Assembly (NCBI RefSeq): GCF_004025965.2
Contig: NZ_SAYU02000027.1
Coordinates: 1-49,070 of the forward strand
Direction of reading: 5' to 3'
Source of the DNA: Phycicoccus flavus
Lineage (GTDB): Bacteria; Actinomycetota; Actinomycetes; Actinomycetales; Dermatophilaceae
Length of the DNA stretch: 49,070 nt
In this document: piece by piece, positions 39,934 to 48,646 of the stretch
How the letters are laid out: each line of letters starts with the position of its first letter
Position numbering within the stretch: the first letter of the stretch is position 1
Position numbers and translations under genes: made by a program
The notes under the pieces: model-generated
Told to the model about the DNA's origin: nothing
What the model saw: the letters and a program-made list of their open reading frames with translations, nothing else
Databases searched by the model: none

Positions 39934-40884
39934 TCAGTAGGCCGCGAGGATGTCGACGACGAAGACGAGGGTGTCGTTGCCCTTGATCGTGTCACCGCTG
40001 CCGGCCGAGCCGTAGCCGTCCTTCGGCGGGATGACGAGCAGGAGACGGCTGCCGACCTTCTGGCCGACGATGCTGTCGTCCCAGCCCTTGATGACCTGGC
40101 CCTGGCCGACGGGGAACTCGAAGTACGGCTGCTGCGGGCGGTTGGCGCTGGAGTCGAAGACCTTGCCGTTGCGGAACAGCGCGCCGGTGTAGGACACCCG
40201 CACCGTCTGCCCCTCCTTGACCTTGGCGCCCTCGCCCTCGATCAGCGGCTGCACGACGGTGTTCTTCGGGGCCTTCGCGCCCTTGGGGACGGTGATGGTC
40301 GCGGGCTTGCCGTCGTTCATCTTCACCGTCGGCAGGCCCTTCTTCGGCGCGACGTCCGTTCCCTGCGCGGAGTCGAGCACCTTCGTGGCGCCGACGAGGT
40401 CGAGCACGAAGATCACCGGGTCGTCCTTGCCGACCCCGAGCTCCTCGTTGCCGGTATCGCCGTAGGCGTCGGCCGGGGTGGAGGCGATGACGACCCGGCT
40501 GCCGACCGTCTTGCCCGGCAGCTGGCTCTTGAAGGACGCGAAGAGGCCCTCGGAGCCGAGGTCGAGGCCGACCGGGCCCTGCTTCCACGTGCTCGTCAGG
40601 GTCTTGCCGTCGGCGCCGTTGACGAGCACCGCCTGCAGCGAGACGAGGTCGTCCTGCTGGATCTCGGCGCCGTCGCCCTGGTCGATGACCTCGGACTCGG
40701 TGCGCGGCAGGTCGATCGGGGCGTCGACCTTGACGGTCGGCTCCTTGGACTCGGCGCCGGTGACCTGGACCGCCTCGAGCGTCGAGGCCGGCGGCGCGGC
40801 GGGAGCGTCCTCACCGCAGGCCGAGAGCATCGTGGCTCCGGCCAGGGCGAGGGCGGTCAGGGCGGTGGTGAGGCGAGCGGGCAC
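39934..40884 (-). CDS. Two-domain FKBP-type PPIase lipoprotein
   Basis: 316 residues. A signal peptide with lipobox LSAC (Cys23) anchors the protein outside the membrane. Two FKBP modules follow: a divergent one (~70-165, SQLPGKTVGSRVVIASTPADAYGD) and a canonical one (~220-316, VIKGWDDSIVGQKVGSRLLLVIPPKDGYG). The first lacks the usual catalytic aromatic cluster and may be structural. It would help fold exported proteins. GAGGAT lies upstream of the GTG. Downstream of pafA by 156 bp. Confidence 0.9.
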   Translation of the reverse strand: MPARLTTALTALALAGATMLSACGEDAPAAPPASTLEAVQVTGAESKEPTVKVDAPIDLPRTESEVIDQGDGAEIQQDDLVSLQAVLVNGADGKTLTSTWKQGPVGLDLGSEGLFASFKSQLPGKTVGSRVVIASTPADAYGDTGNEELGVGKDDPVIFVLDLVGATKVLDSAQGTDVAPKKGLPTVKMNDGKPATITVPKGAKAPKNTVVQPLIEGEGAKVKEGQTVRVSYTGALFRNGKVFDSSANRPQQPYFEFPVGQGQVIKGWDDSIVGQKVGSRLLLVIPPKDGYGSAGSGDTIKGNDTLVFVVDILAAY

Positions 40885-41040
40885 GGGGGGAGGATCCTCG
40901 GGTCGGGGGCGGCGCCGGGTGCGGCGCCGGGCGAGTCGTCCACGATAACCGCGGGAGGTGTGGATTCCCGCATCGGAGCCTGGGAGAACCGTCGAACCCG
41001 CAGGTCAGGACCGGTGCCGGGGGTCAGGTCAGGGGGTCGC

Positions 41041-42423
41041 TCAGGGCGTGGCCATGCCCTCGACGAGCCGATCGACGCGCGCGTCCTGCGCGAGGAAGGG
41101 GTCCTTGCACAGCACGGTGCGCTGGGCCTGGTCGTTGAGCTTGAGGTGCACCCAGTCGACGGTGAAATCGCGGCGGTGCTCCTGCGCGGCGCGGATGAAG
41201 TCGCCGCGCAGCTTGGCCCGTGTCGTCTGCGGCGGGCGGACCTTGGCCTCGAAGATCTCGGGGTCGGACACGACGCGCGAGACCCGCCCGCGTCGCTGGA
41301 GCAGGTAGAACAGCCCGCGGCTGCGGTCGATGTCGTGGTAGGCCAGGTCGATCTGCGCCAGCCGCGGGTGGTCCAGGTCCAGGCCGTGGCGGGTCGCGTA
41401 GTCCTCGAGCAGCCGGTGCTTGATGACCCAGTCGATCTCGGTGCCGACGAGCGAGAGGTTGCCGGTCTCGACGGCGGTCAGGGTGCGGTCCCAGAGGTCC
41501 AGGACCCGCGCGTGCAGCGGGTCGGCGGTCCCCTCCCGGGCGACGAACTCGCTGGCCTTCGCGTGGTACTCGCGCTGGAGGTCCAGCGCCGAGAGCTCGC
41601 GGCCGTTGGCGAGCCGCACGGTCCGCCGGCCGCTCATGTCGTGCGAGATCTCACGGATGGCGCGGATGGGGTTCTCCAGGGTGAGGTCGCGCATGACGAC
41701 CCCGGCCTCGACCATCCGCAGCACGAGGTCGGCCGAGCCGATCTTGAGCATCGTCGTCGGCTCGGCCATGTTCGAGTCGCCGACGATGACGTGCAGCCGG
41801 CGGTAGTGCTCGGCGTCGGCGTGCGGCTCGTCCCGGGTGTTGATGATCGGGCGGCTCCGCGTCGTGGCCGAGGAGACGCCCTCCCAGATGTGGTCCGCGC
41901 GCTGGCTCAGGGCATATGAGGCGCCCTTGCTCGTCGTGACGACCTTGCCCGCCCCGCAGGTCAGCTGGCGGCTGATGAGGAACGGCAGCAGCGTCTCGGA
42001 CAGCGCCTGGAACTCCCCCGCCCGGGTCACGAGGTAGTTCTCGTGGCAGCCGTAGGAGTTGCCCGCGGAGTCGGTGTTGTTCTTGAAGACGTAGATGTCG
42101 CCCTGGACGCCGTCCTCGCGCAGGCGGGTCTGGGCGTCGGCGACGAGCCCCTCGACGATGCGCTCCCCCGCCCGGTCGTGGGTGACGACCTGCCGCACGG
42201 AGTCGCACTCGGCCGTCGCGTACTCGGGGTGCGAGCCGACGTCGAGGTAGAGGCGCGAGCCGTTGGTGAGGAAGACGTTGCTCGAGCGGCCCCAGGCGAC
42301 GACCTTGCGGAAGAGGTACCGCGCCACCTCGTCCGGGGTCAGCGTGCGCTGGCCCGCGGTGGAGCAGGTGATGCCGTACTCGTTCTCGATCCCGAAGATC
42401 CGGCGGGTGCCGCGGGTGCTCAC
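41041..42423 (-). CDS. pafA: Pup-protein ligase PafA
   Basis: 460 residues. PafA attaches Pup to lysines of target proteins. [13 protein letters not shown] carries the conserved metal-binding Glu, and D61 in [13 protein letters not shown] corresponds to the catalytic Asp. [18 protein letters not shown] and [10 protein letters not shown] complete the glutamine-synthetase-like active site. The GTG overlaps the prcA stop as GTGA, so the ligase and protease genes are coupled. Confidence 0.96.
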   Translation of the reverse strand: MSTRGTRRIFGIENEYGITCSTAGQRTLTPDEVARYLFRKVVAWGRSSNVFLTNGSRLYLDVGSHPEYATAECDSVRQVVTHDRAGERIVEGLVADAQTRLREDGVQGDIYVFKNNTDSAGNSYGCHENYLVTRAGEFQALSETLLPFLISRQLTCGAGKVVTTSKGASYALSQRADHIWEGVSSATTRSRPIINTRDEPHADAEHYRRLHVIVGDSNMAEPTTMLKIGSADLVLRMVEAGVVMRDLTLENPIRAIREISHDMSGRRTVRLANGRELSALDLQREYHAKASEFVAREGTADPLHARVLDLWDRTLTAVETGNLSLVGTEIDWVIKHRLLEDYATRHGLDLDHPRLAQIDLAYHDIDRSRGLFYLLQRRGRVSRVVSDPEIFEAKVRPPQTTRAKLRGDFIRAAQEHRRDFTVDWVHLKLNDQAQRTVLCKDPFLAQDARVDRLVEGMATP

Positions 42424-43250
42424 GCGTCCGCGCCGCCGTCCACGTCGCGGTCCTGGTCACGCTCGGAGTCGCGCTGGGTCTGCGGGTTCGTCGAGCTCGC
42501 CCGGGGGCTGTCGTCCTCGTCGGGCACGGGCACGTCGGCCGTCGGGTCCTCGCTGCTGAGCAGCCGGGTGAGCAGCTCGCCCTGGACGCGGCGGAAGCGG
42601 CGGCGCGGCCGGTTCCGGTCGAGCACCGCGACCTCCAGCTGGTCGCCGGTCAGCGTCCGCGGCTCGCCGCCGGCGGGGTCGGCCCCGAGCTGGCGGACGG
42701 CCAGCGCGAGGGCGTCCGCGAGGTGCATGCCGGGGCGCCAGTCCTGCTGCAGGCCGGCGTCGATCTGCTCGGCGCCGCCGCCCATCGCGACGTAGCCGTG
42801 CTCGTCGCCGACCGAGCCGTCGTAGGTGAGCCGGTAGATCTGGTCGCCGTCGGCGGTGTCACCGACCTCCGCGACGACGAGCTCGACCTCGTAGGGCTTG
42901 GACTCCTGGGTGAAGACGGTGCCGAGGGTCTGCGCGTAGGCGTTGGCCAGGCCGCGGGCGGTGACGTCGGACCGGTCGTAGGAGTAGCCGCGCAGGTCGG
43001 CGTACCGGACGCCGGCGACCCGGAGGTTCTCGAACTCCGGGTACTTGCCGACCGCGGCGAAGGCGATCCGGTCGTAGATCTCGGAGACCTTGTGCAGCGC
43101 CCGGCTCGGGTTCTCGGCGACGAACGCGACGCCGCCGTCGTACTGGAGGACGACGACCGCCCGGCCGCGCGCGATGCCCTTGCGCGCGAAGTCCGCCCGG
43201 TCCTTCATCAGCTGCTCGGGCGAGACGTAGAACGGCATGCCGGCGCTCAT
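42420..43250 (-). CDS. prcA: Proteasome subunit alpha PrcA
   Basis: 276 residues. [25 protein letters not shown] is the actinobacterial alpha-subunit N-terminus that forms the gate of the 20S core, and VYDGGVAF-like [14 protein letters not shown] follows. There is no catalytic threonine, as expected. The last ~45 residues are a charged Asp/Arg/Ser tail. The ATG overlaps the prcB stop as ATGA; an ATG four codons later is possible. Confidence 0.95.
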   Translation of the reverse strand: MSAGMPFYVSPEQLMKDRADFARKGIARGRAVVVLQYDGGVAFVAENPSRALHKVSEIYDRIAFAAVGKYPEFENLRVAGVRYADLRGYSYDRSDVTARGLANAYAQTLGTVFTQESKPYEVELVVAEVGDTADGDQIYRLTYDGSVGDEHGYVAMGGGAEQIDAGLQQDWRPGMHLADALALAVRQLGADPAGGEPRTLTGDQLEVAVLDRNRPRRRFRRVQGELLTRLLSSEDPTADVPVPDEDDSPRASSTNPQTQRDSERDQDRDVDGGADA

Positions 43251-44074
43251 CGCGCACCTCCCGGGTTGTCGCGGCGGTCGGCGATGACGGCCTCGACCAC
43301 CCCGGCCACCTCGTCGTCCGTGACGAACCGGGCACCCTCGGCGTCGACGACCCCGACGGTGGGCCAGATCCGGCGGCCGACGTCCGGGCCGCCGGTGGCG
43401 GAGTCGTCGTCGGCGGCGTCGTAGAGGGCCTCGACGGCCACCCGGACGGCGTCGCCCGCGGCCTGGTCGCGGCGGTACAGCTTCTTCATCGCTCCCCGGG
43501 CGAAGAGCGAGCCCGAACCGACGCTGTGGTGGTCGTGCTCCTCGTAGCAGCCGCCCGTGACGTCGTAGGAGAAGATCCGGCCGCGGTCCTCGATGAGGTC
43601 GTACCCGGCGAACATCGGCACGACCGCGAGCCCCTGCATGGCCATGCCGAGGTTGCCGCGGATCATCGAGGCCAGCCGGTTGGCCTTGCCCTCGAGGGAC
43701 ATGAGCGTGCCCTCGATCTTCTCGTAGTGCTCGAGCTCGACCTGGAAGAGGCGGACGAGCTCGATGGCCAGGCCCGCCGTGCCCGCGATGCCGACGAGGC
43801 TGTACTCGTCGGTGGCGAAGACCTTCTCCATGTCGCGATTGGCGATGATGTTGCCCATCGTCGCCCGGCGGTCCCCGGCCATGACGACCCCGCCGCGGAA
43901 GGTCACGGTGACGATGGTCGTGCCGTGCGGGGCGTCGAGGGTCGCCTGCGGCGGCAGCGGGCGGCGCGAGGGCAGCAGCGCCGGCGCGTGGGCCGAGAGG
44001 AACTCGGTGAACGAGGAGGACCCCGGCACGAGGTAGGCCGACGGCAGGCGCCCGGACTCCGGACCCGCGGTCAC
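43247..44074 (-). CDS. prcB: Proteasome subunit beta PrcB
   Basis: 275 residues. A 51-residue propeptide ends in HG before Thr52, the N-terminal nucleophile, in [22 protein letters not shown]. Asp and Lys of the active site are in the expected places. PrcB forms the catalytic beta rings. The GTG overlaps the pup stop as GTGA, so pup, prcB, prcA and pafA form one coupled series. Confidence 0.96.
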   Translation of the reverse strand: MTAGPESGRLPSAYLVPGSSSFTEFLSAHAPALLPSRRPLPPQATLDAPHGTTIVTVTFRGGVVMAGDRRATMGNIIANRDMEKVFATDEYSLVGIAGTAGLAIELVRLFQVELEHYEKIEGTLMSLEGKANRLASMIRGNLGMAMQGLAVVPMFAGYDLIEDRGRIFSYDVTGGCYEEHDHHSVGSGSLFARGAMKKLYRRDQAAGDAVRVAVEALYDAADDDSATGGPDVGRRIWPTVGVVDAEGARFVTDDEVAGVVEAVIADRRDNPGGAR

Positions 44075-44265
44075 TGGCCGCCCTTCTGGACGAACCCGCG
44101 GACGAACTCCTCGGCGTTGGACTCCAGCACGCCGTCGATCTCGTCGAGGATGTCGTCGATCTCGCTCGTCTGCGCGGCGGGTGCGGCCGCCGCGACCTCG
44201 GGGGCGTCGCCGTCGTCGGGACCGTCGTCGCGCCGCTGCGGCTTGATCTGCTCCTGGCCGGCCAT
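44071..44265 (-). CDS. pup: Prokaryotic ubiquitin-like protein Pup
   Basis: 64 residues, largely disordered, with a central acidic coiled-coil segment ([26 protein letters not shown]) that binds the proteasomal ATPase. It ends Gly-Gly-Gln, so Dop must deamidate the Gln to Glu before ligation. A strong AGGAGGTG (plus-strand 44271-44278) just upstream of the ATG suggests high translation. Confidence 0.96.
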   Translation of the reverse strand: MAGQEQIKPQRRDDGPDDGDAPEVAAAAPAAQTSEIDDILDEIDGVLESNAEEFVRGFVQKGGQ

Positions 44266-44349
44266 GCTGACACCTCCTGGTGCGTCGGGACTCCCCCGAG
44301 CCTAGTCGGCGAGGTCCGGCGCGGGTCGGGCGACCGCGCGACGGACGGC

Positions 44350-45900
44350 TCAGACGTCGACGTCCGGGGGCGGCGGCGGGCCGGGGCGGTCGTCGGTGGC
44401 GGCGAGCGCGCGCAGCAGCGTCGCGGCGTCCGGGGCGGACCGCACGATGTCGCCGACCCCCGCCTCGGTGCCCCGCAGCGGCTCGAGCATGGGCACCCGC
44501 TGGAGCATCCGCTGGCCGACGTCGAAGATCACCGAGTCCCAGGAGGCGGCGACGACGTCGTCCGGGAAGCGCGCGAGGCAGGTGCCGCGGAACCAGGCCC
44601 GGGTGTCGGCCGGCGGCTCGGTGACGGCGCGGGCGACGTCGTCGTCGGACACGAGCACCTCGAGGCGGCCGGCGGCCTGCAGCCGGTGCGCCAGCCCCCG
44701 GTCGGCGCGCACGTCGGACCACTGGAGGTCGACGGCCTTGAGCCGCGGGTCGCCCCAGCCGAGGCCGTCGCGCTCGCGGTAGCCCTCGAGCACGGCGAGC
44801 TTCGCCACCCAGTCGACCTCGCGGCGGGCCTCCATGGGGTCGCGGCCCAGCCGGTCCAGGACGGTGGACCACCAGTGCAGGACCTCGGCGGTGTCGTCGT
44901 CGGGCTCGCCGCCGGAGCGCTCGTCGGCGAAGCGGGCGGTCCGGTCGTGGAACTCCCACAGCAGCTCGACGGCGGTCATCCGGCGGCCGTCGACGAGCTC
45001 GAGCTTCGTCTGCAGGGTGGGGTCGTGCGAGACCTCGTGCAGCGTCGTCACCGGGCGTCGCACCGAGAGGTCGACGTCGAAGGCGCCGGCCTCGACCATC
45101 GCGAGCACGAGCGAGGTCGTGCCCATCTTCAGCAGGTTCGCGACGTCGGCGTGGTTGCAGTCGCCGATGATGACGTGGAGGCGGCGGTAGCGGTCGGCGA
45201 CGGCGTGCGGCTCGTCGCGGGTGTTGATGATGGGGCGCTTGAGCGTCGTCTCCAGGCCGACCTCGACCTCGAAGAAGTCGCTGCGCTGGGCGATCTGGTA
45301 GCCGGGGGTGCGGGAGTCGACACCGATGCCGACCCGGCCGCTGCCGCACATGACCTGGCGGGCCACGAAGAACGGCGTGAGGTGGCGCACGACCTCGGCG
45401 AACGGTGTCGCCCGCGACATGAGGTAGTTCTCGTGGGTGCCGTAGCTGGCGCCCTTGCCGTCGGTGTTGTTCTTGTAGAGGTTGACGCCGGGCGGCAGCG
45501 TGGCCAGGCGGGCGACGGCCTCGCGCATGACGAGCTCCCCCGCGCGGTCCCACGTCACGGCGGCCCGGGGCGTCGTCACCTCGGGCGAGCTGTACTCCGG
45601 GTGGGCGTGGTCGACGTAGAGGCGGGCGCCGTTGGTGAGGACGACGTTGGCCAGCGTCGGGTCCTCGGTGTCGGTGAGCTGGCTCGGGTGGGCCTGGCCC
45701 CGGCCCATGTCGAAGCCGCGGGCGTCCCGCAGCGGCGCCTCGTCGGCGTAGTCCCAGCTGGCGCGCGCCGGGCGGATCCCCCGCGAGGTCGCGTAGGCGG
45801 TGACGACGTCGCCGGAGGCGACCATCGGGTTCGCCTGCGGGTCGCCGGGGACGACGATCCCGTACTCGGTCTCGATCCCCATCACGCGCCGCACCGTCAT
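44350..45900 (-). CDS. dop: Pup deamidase/depupylase Dop
   Basis: 516 residues, paralogous to Paf[15 protein letters not shown]97 in [13 protein letters not shown] (the catalytic Asp position), [21 protein letters not shown] and [10 protein letters not shown]. The Dop-specific loop (~residues 40-70, [23 protein letters not shown]) distinguishes it from PafA. It deamidates Pup-Gln and removes Pup from substrates. First gene of the pup-proteasome series, divergent from an alpha/beta hydrolase gene 20 bp away. Confidence 0.95.
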   Translation of the reverse strand: MTVRRVMGIETEYGIVVPGDPQANPMVASGDVVTAYATSRGIRPARASWDYADEAPLRDARGFDMGRGQAHPSQLTDTEDPTLANVVLTNGARLYVDHAHPEYSSPEVTTPRAAVTWDRAGELVMREAVARLATLPPGVNLYKNNTDGKGASYGTHENYLMSRATPFAEVVRHLTPFFVARQVMCGSGRVGIGVDSRTPGYQIAQRSDFFEVEVGLETTLKRPIINTRDEPHAVADRYRRLHVIIGDCNHADVANLLKMGTTSLVLAMVEAGAFDVDLSVRRPVTTLHEVSHDPTLQTKLELVDGRRMTAVELLWEFHDRTARFADERSGGEPDDDTAEVLHWWSTVLDRLGRDPMEARREVDWVAKLAVLEGYRERDGLGWGDPRLKAVDLQWSDVRADRGLAHRLQAAGRLEVLVSDDDVARAVTEPPADTRAWFRGTCLARFPDDVVAASWDSVIFDVGQRMLQRVPMLEPLRGTEAGVGDIVRSAPDAATLLRALAATDDRPGPPPPPDVDV

Positions 45901-45920
45901 CCCCCGACGATACTGAGCCG

Positions 45921-46892
45921 ATGCGCAGCTACCGCGGCATGTCCCCGCTCACGACCCTCGTCTCCCTCGTCGCCGACCTCGGCCGCCCGGGCATCACCGG
46001 CGCCGACATCGAGCACATCCAGCGACAGCGGGCGGCCGTCCAGCCGCGGACGCGGCTGCACCGCGCGATCCTGGGCCCGGTCGACCCGTCGGTCGGCATC
46101 ACCTACGGGACCGCGCCCGCCCGCGACGACCACGAGATCCCGTTGCGCATCTACCGACCCCGGGCCCTGCGCGACGGCACCCCGGACGTCCCCGTCGTCA
46201 TGTGGTTCCACGGCGGCGGCTGGGTGTGGGGCAACGTCGTCGACTACGACCCGATCTGCACCCACATCGCCGCCGGGGTCGGCGCGGTCGTCGTCTCCGT
46301 CGACTACCGGATGGCGCCCGAGCACCGCGCCCCGCGGGCGGCGCTGGACTGCGTCGACGCGACGACGTGGGTCGCGGCCGCCGGCGACGCGCTGCGGGCC
46401 GACACCCACCGGATGGCGGTCGCCGGCGACTCGGCCGGCGGCAACCTCGCCGCGGTCGTCGCCCAGGTGATGCGCGACCACGGCATGGACCACCTGCGCC
46501 ACCAGGCCCTCGTCTACCCCGCCACCGACCTCACGATGGCCTCGCCGTCGCTCGACGAGCACCGCCACGCCCCGGTCCTGGACCGGGCCGCGGTCGACGC
46601 CTTCCGCGACCACTACCTCCCGCCGGGCGCCGACCCGCGCGACCCGCTCGTCTCGCCGCTCTGGGGCGACCTCGCGGGGCTGCCTCCGGCGCTGGTCCAG
46701 ACCGCCGACCTCGACCCCATCCGCGACGACGGCATCCGCTACGCCGAGGCGCTGGAGGCGGCGGGGGTGCGGACGCGGCTGACGAACTACCTGCGGGTGC
46801 CGCACGGCTTCTCGTTCTTCCCCGGCGCCACGCCGGTCGGGCGCCAGCAGTGGTCCGAGCTCGTCACCGAGCTCCGTCGCGCGCTGGCCTGA
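45921..46892 (+). CDS. Alpha/beta hydrolase, HSL-type esterase
   Basis: 323 residues. The oxyanion-hole motif HGGGW, nucleophile motif GDSAGGN, and acid and His blocks ([20 protein letters not shown]) place it in the hormone-sensitive lipase family of esterases. Substrate unknown. A GATACT box lies six bases before the ATG. It occupies the position, next to dop, where the proteasomal ATPase gene usually lies, but on the opposite strand. Confidence 0.88.
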   Translation: MRSYRGMSPLTTLVSLVADLGRPGITGADIEHIQRQRAAVQPRTRLHRAILGPVDPSVGITYGTAPARDDHEIPLRIYRPRALRDGTPDVPVVMWFHGGGWVWGNVVDYDPICTHIAAGVGAVVVSVDYRMAPEHRAPRAALDCVDATTWVAAAGDALRADTHRMAVAGDSAGGNLAAVVAQVMRDHGMDHLRHQALVYPATDLTMASPSLDEHRHAPVLDRAAVDAFRDHYLPPGADPRDPLVSPLWGDLAGLPPALVQTADLDPIRDDGIRYAEALEAAGVRTRLTNYLRVPHGFSFFPGATPVGRQQWSELVTELRRALA

Positions 46893-46938
46893 CCGGGATC
46901 GGCCGGGCCCGCCGGACCGAACGGGCCACCGGCGCGTC

Positions 46939-46944
46939 TACGCT
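46939..46944 (+). promoter_or_regulatory. -10 box of the leaderless PRPP synthetase gene
   Basis: TACGCT, six bases before the ATG. It is the commonest form of the -10 element in this window. Confidence 0.5.
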
Positions 46945-46950
46945 GGCGGC

Positions 46951-47943
46951 ATGCGGGAGATCGTCGTCTTCTCCGGATCCGCGCACCGCGACCTCGCGCA
47001 CCGGATCTGCGACGCGCTCGGGGTGCCGCTCTCGGAGTCCTTCACCAGCCGGTTCAGCAACGACTGCCTCCAGGCCCAGCTGCTGGCCAACTGCCGCCAG
47101 CGCGACGTCTACATCGTCCAGCCGCTCGTGCCGCCGACCCAGGACTCGCTCATGGAGCTGCTCCTCATGGTCGACGCCGCGCGGGGCGCGTCCGCCGCGA
47201 TGGTCACGGCGGTCATCCCGCACTACGCCTACGCCCGCTCGGACAAGAAGGACGCCTCGCGCATCTCGCTCGGCGGCCGGCTCGTCGCCGACCTCATCTC
47301 CACGGCCGGCGTCGACCGGGTCATCACGATGAACCTGCACGCCCCGCAGGTGCACGGCTTCTTCTCCGTGCCGGTCGACCACCTCACCTCGCTCGGCGAG
47401 CTCGCGGCCCACTTCCGCGACCAGGACCTCACCGACACCGTCGTCGTCTCCCCCGACCTCGGCAACGCCAAGGACGCGACCCAGTTCGCCCGGCTGCTCG
47501 GGCTGCCGGTGGCCGCGGGGTCCAAGAAGCGGCTCGGCGACGACCGGGTCGTCATCGACTCGATCGTCGGCGACGTGCTCGGCAAGCGGGCCATCGTCCT
47601 CGACGACGAGATCGCCACCGGCGGCAGCATCGTCGAGCTGCTCGACCGGCTCCGCGACCAGGACGTCACCGAGGCCGCCGTCGCCTGCACCCACGGGCTG
47701 TTCGCCGGCAAGGCGGTGCAGCGGCTGCGCGACCACCCGATGATCTCCGAGGTCGTCACCACCGACACCGTCCCTGCGCCGCCGGACTGGCCGGCCCTGC
47801 GGGTGCGCTCGGTCGCCGGGCTCTTCGCCGAGGCCATCAAGCGCATCCACGACGGCGAGTCGGTCTCCAGTCTGTTCGACGGCGTCGACCCGATGCACGC
47901 GCCCCCGCGGCAGCGCTCGCTGTTCGACGGGGTCCCGGGGTGA
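46951..47943 (+). CDS. prs: Ribose-phosphate pyrophosphokinase family protein
   Basis: 330 residues with paired phosphoribosyltransferase folds. IVVFSGSAHRDLAHRIC, FSNDCLQAQLLANCRQRDVYIVQP and HYAYARSDKKDASRISLGGRLVADLI match Prs. The PRPP loop reads IVLDDEIATGGSI instead of the usual DDMIDTGGT, and the hydrophobic VVSPDLGNAKDATQFAR differs from the standard VSPDVGGV. It is therefore a divergent branch and may not be the main PRPP source. The stop overlaps the DUF3054 start as GTGA. Confidence 0.85.
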   Translation: MREIVVFSGSAHRDLAHRICDALGVPLSESFTSRFSNDCLQAQLLANCRQRDVYIVQPLVPPTQDSLMELLLMVDAARGASAAMVTAVIPHYAYARSDKKDASRISLGGRLVADLISTAGVDRVITMNLHAPQVHGFFSVPVDHLTSLGELAAHFRDQDLTDTVVVSPDLGNAKDATQFARLLGLPVAAGSKKRLGDDRVVIDSIVGDVLGKRAIVLDDEIATGGSIVELLDRLRDQDVTEAAVACTHGLFAGKAVQRLRDHPMISEVVTTDTVPAPPDWPALRVRSVAGLFAEAIKRIHDGESVSSLFDGVDPMHAPPRQRSLFDGVPG

Positions 47944-48286
47944 CGCGGCTGCTCCCCGCGGTGCTGGACGCCGTGCTTGTCCTCGTCTTCGCCGCGGTCG
48001 GGCGCCGGTCGCACGCCGAGGGGCTGGACCTCCCCGGCCTGCTGCGCACGGCGTGGCCGTTCCTCGCCGGGGCGGCGGTGGGCTGGGTCGCCGCGGCGCT
48101 CGTCGTCGACGGGGGCCCGCGCACCCTCGCCTTCGGTGCGGTCGTCGTCGTCGGGGCCGTGGCGGTGGGGATGCTGCTGCGGGCGGCCACGGGCCAGGGG
48201 TCGCGGTGTCGTTCGTCGTCGTCGCCACCGTCGTGCTCACGGTCCTCCTGCTCGGCTGGCGCCTCCTGGCCCGCGTCGTCTCCTGA
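47940..48286 (+). pseudogene. DUF3054 family membrane protein, frameshifted
   Basis: The first ~87 codons (LPAVLDAVLVLVFAAVGRRSH, WPFLAGAAVGWVAAALVV) fit the start of DUF3054, a four-helix membrane protein of unknown function. At a GGGG run (48197-48200) the frame shifts by one. The rest, GVAVSFVVVATVVLTVLLLGWRLL, is in another frame and ends at 48286. One more G restores a typical full-length protein. It is either a real one-base loss or a homopolymer sequencing error. Translation couples to the PRPP synthetase gene. Confidence 0.75.
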
Positions 48287-48646
48287 CCCCACCGCGTCGT
48301 TCCTCGCCGGCCGTCGGGACGGTCGTCGTCGTCGGGGTGCCGCTCCCGGGTGGCCTGCGGGTCGGGCGACGCCGGCGTCGTCGTCGTGGCCCTCGCGGCC
48401 GGTGCTGCACCGCCGGGGGCTCGTGGCCCGCGGAGTCTCGACGGTCCGACGGAGGGGGCCGTCGCTGACCAGGTCTTTGCCGAACTTTTACGCGACCGGC
48501 CTGACCTGCGACGACGCGCGCCTCCCCCTGCGTCGGGCGACCCCGGGGACGCCGGGGGCGCGCGCTCCGGCTGGCGGGTGCCGCCGACGGTTCGTAGCGT
48601 CGGGCCGGTTCGTGACCGTTCCGTGACCTTCCCGAGGAGCCGCGCC
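48287..48646. other. Non-coding stretch before the terminal peptidase gene
   Basis: 360 bases without a convincing gene on either strand. It holds a possible terminator (CCCCGG 48541-48546 with CCGGGG 48552-48557, loop GGACG) and a TAGCGT box (48595-48600). A tandem GTGACC direct repeat and a GAGGAG ribosome site (48634-48639) lie before the terminal gene. An AT-richer patch near 48476-48492 stands out against its surroundings. Confidence 0.45.
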
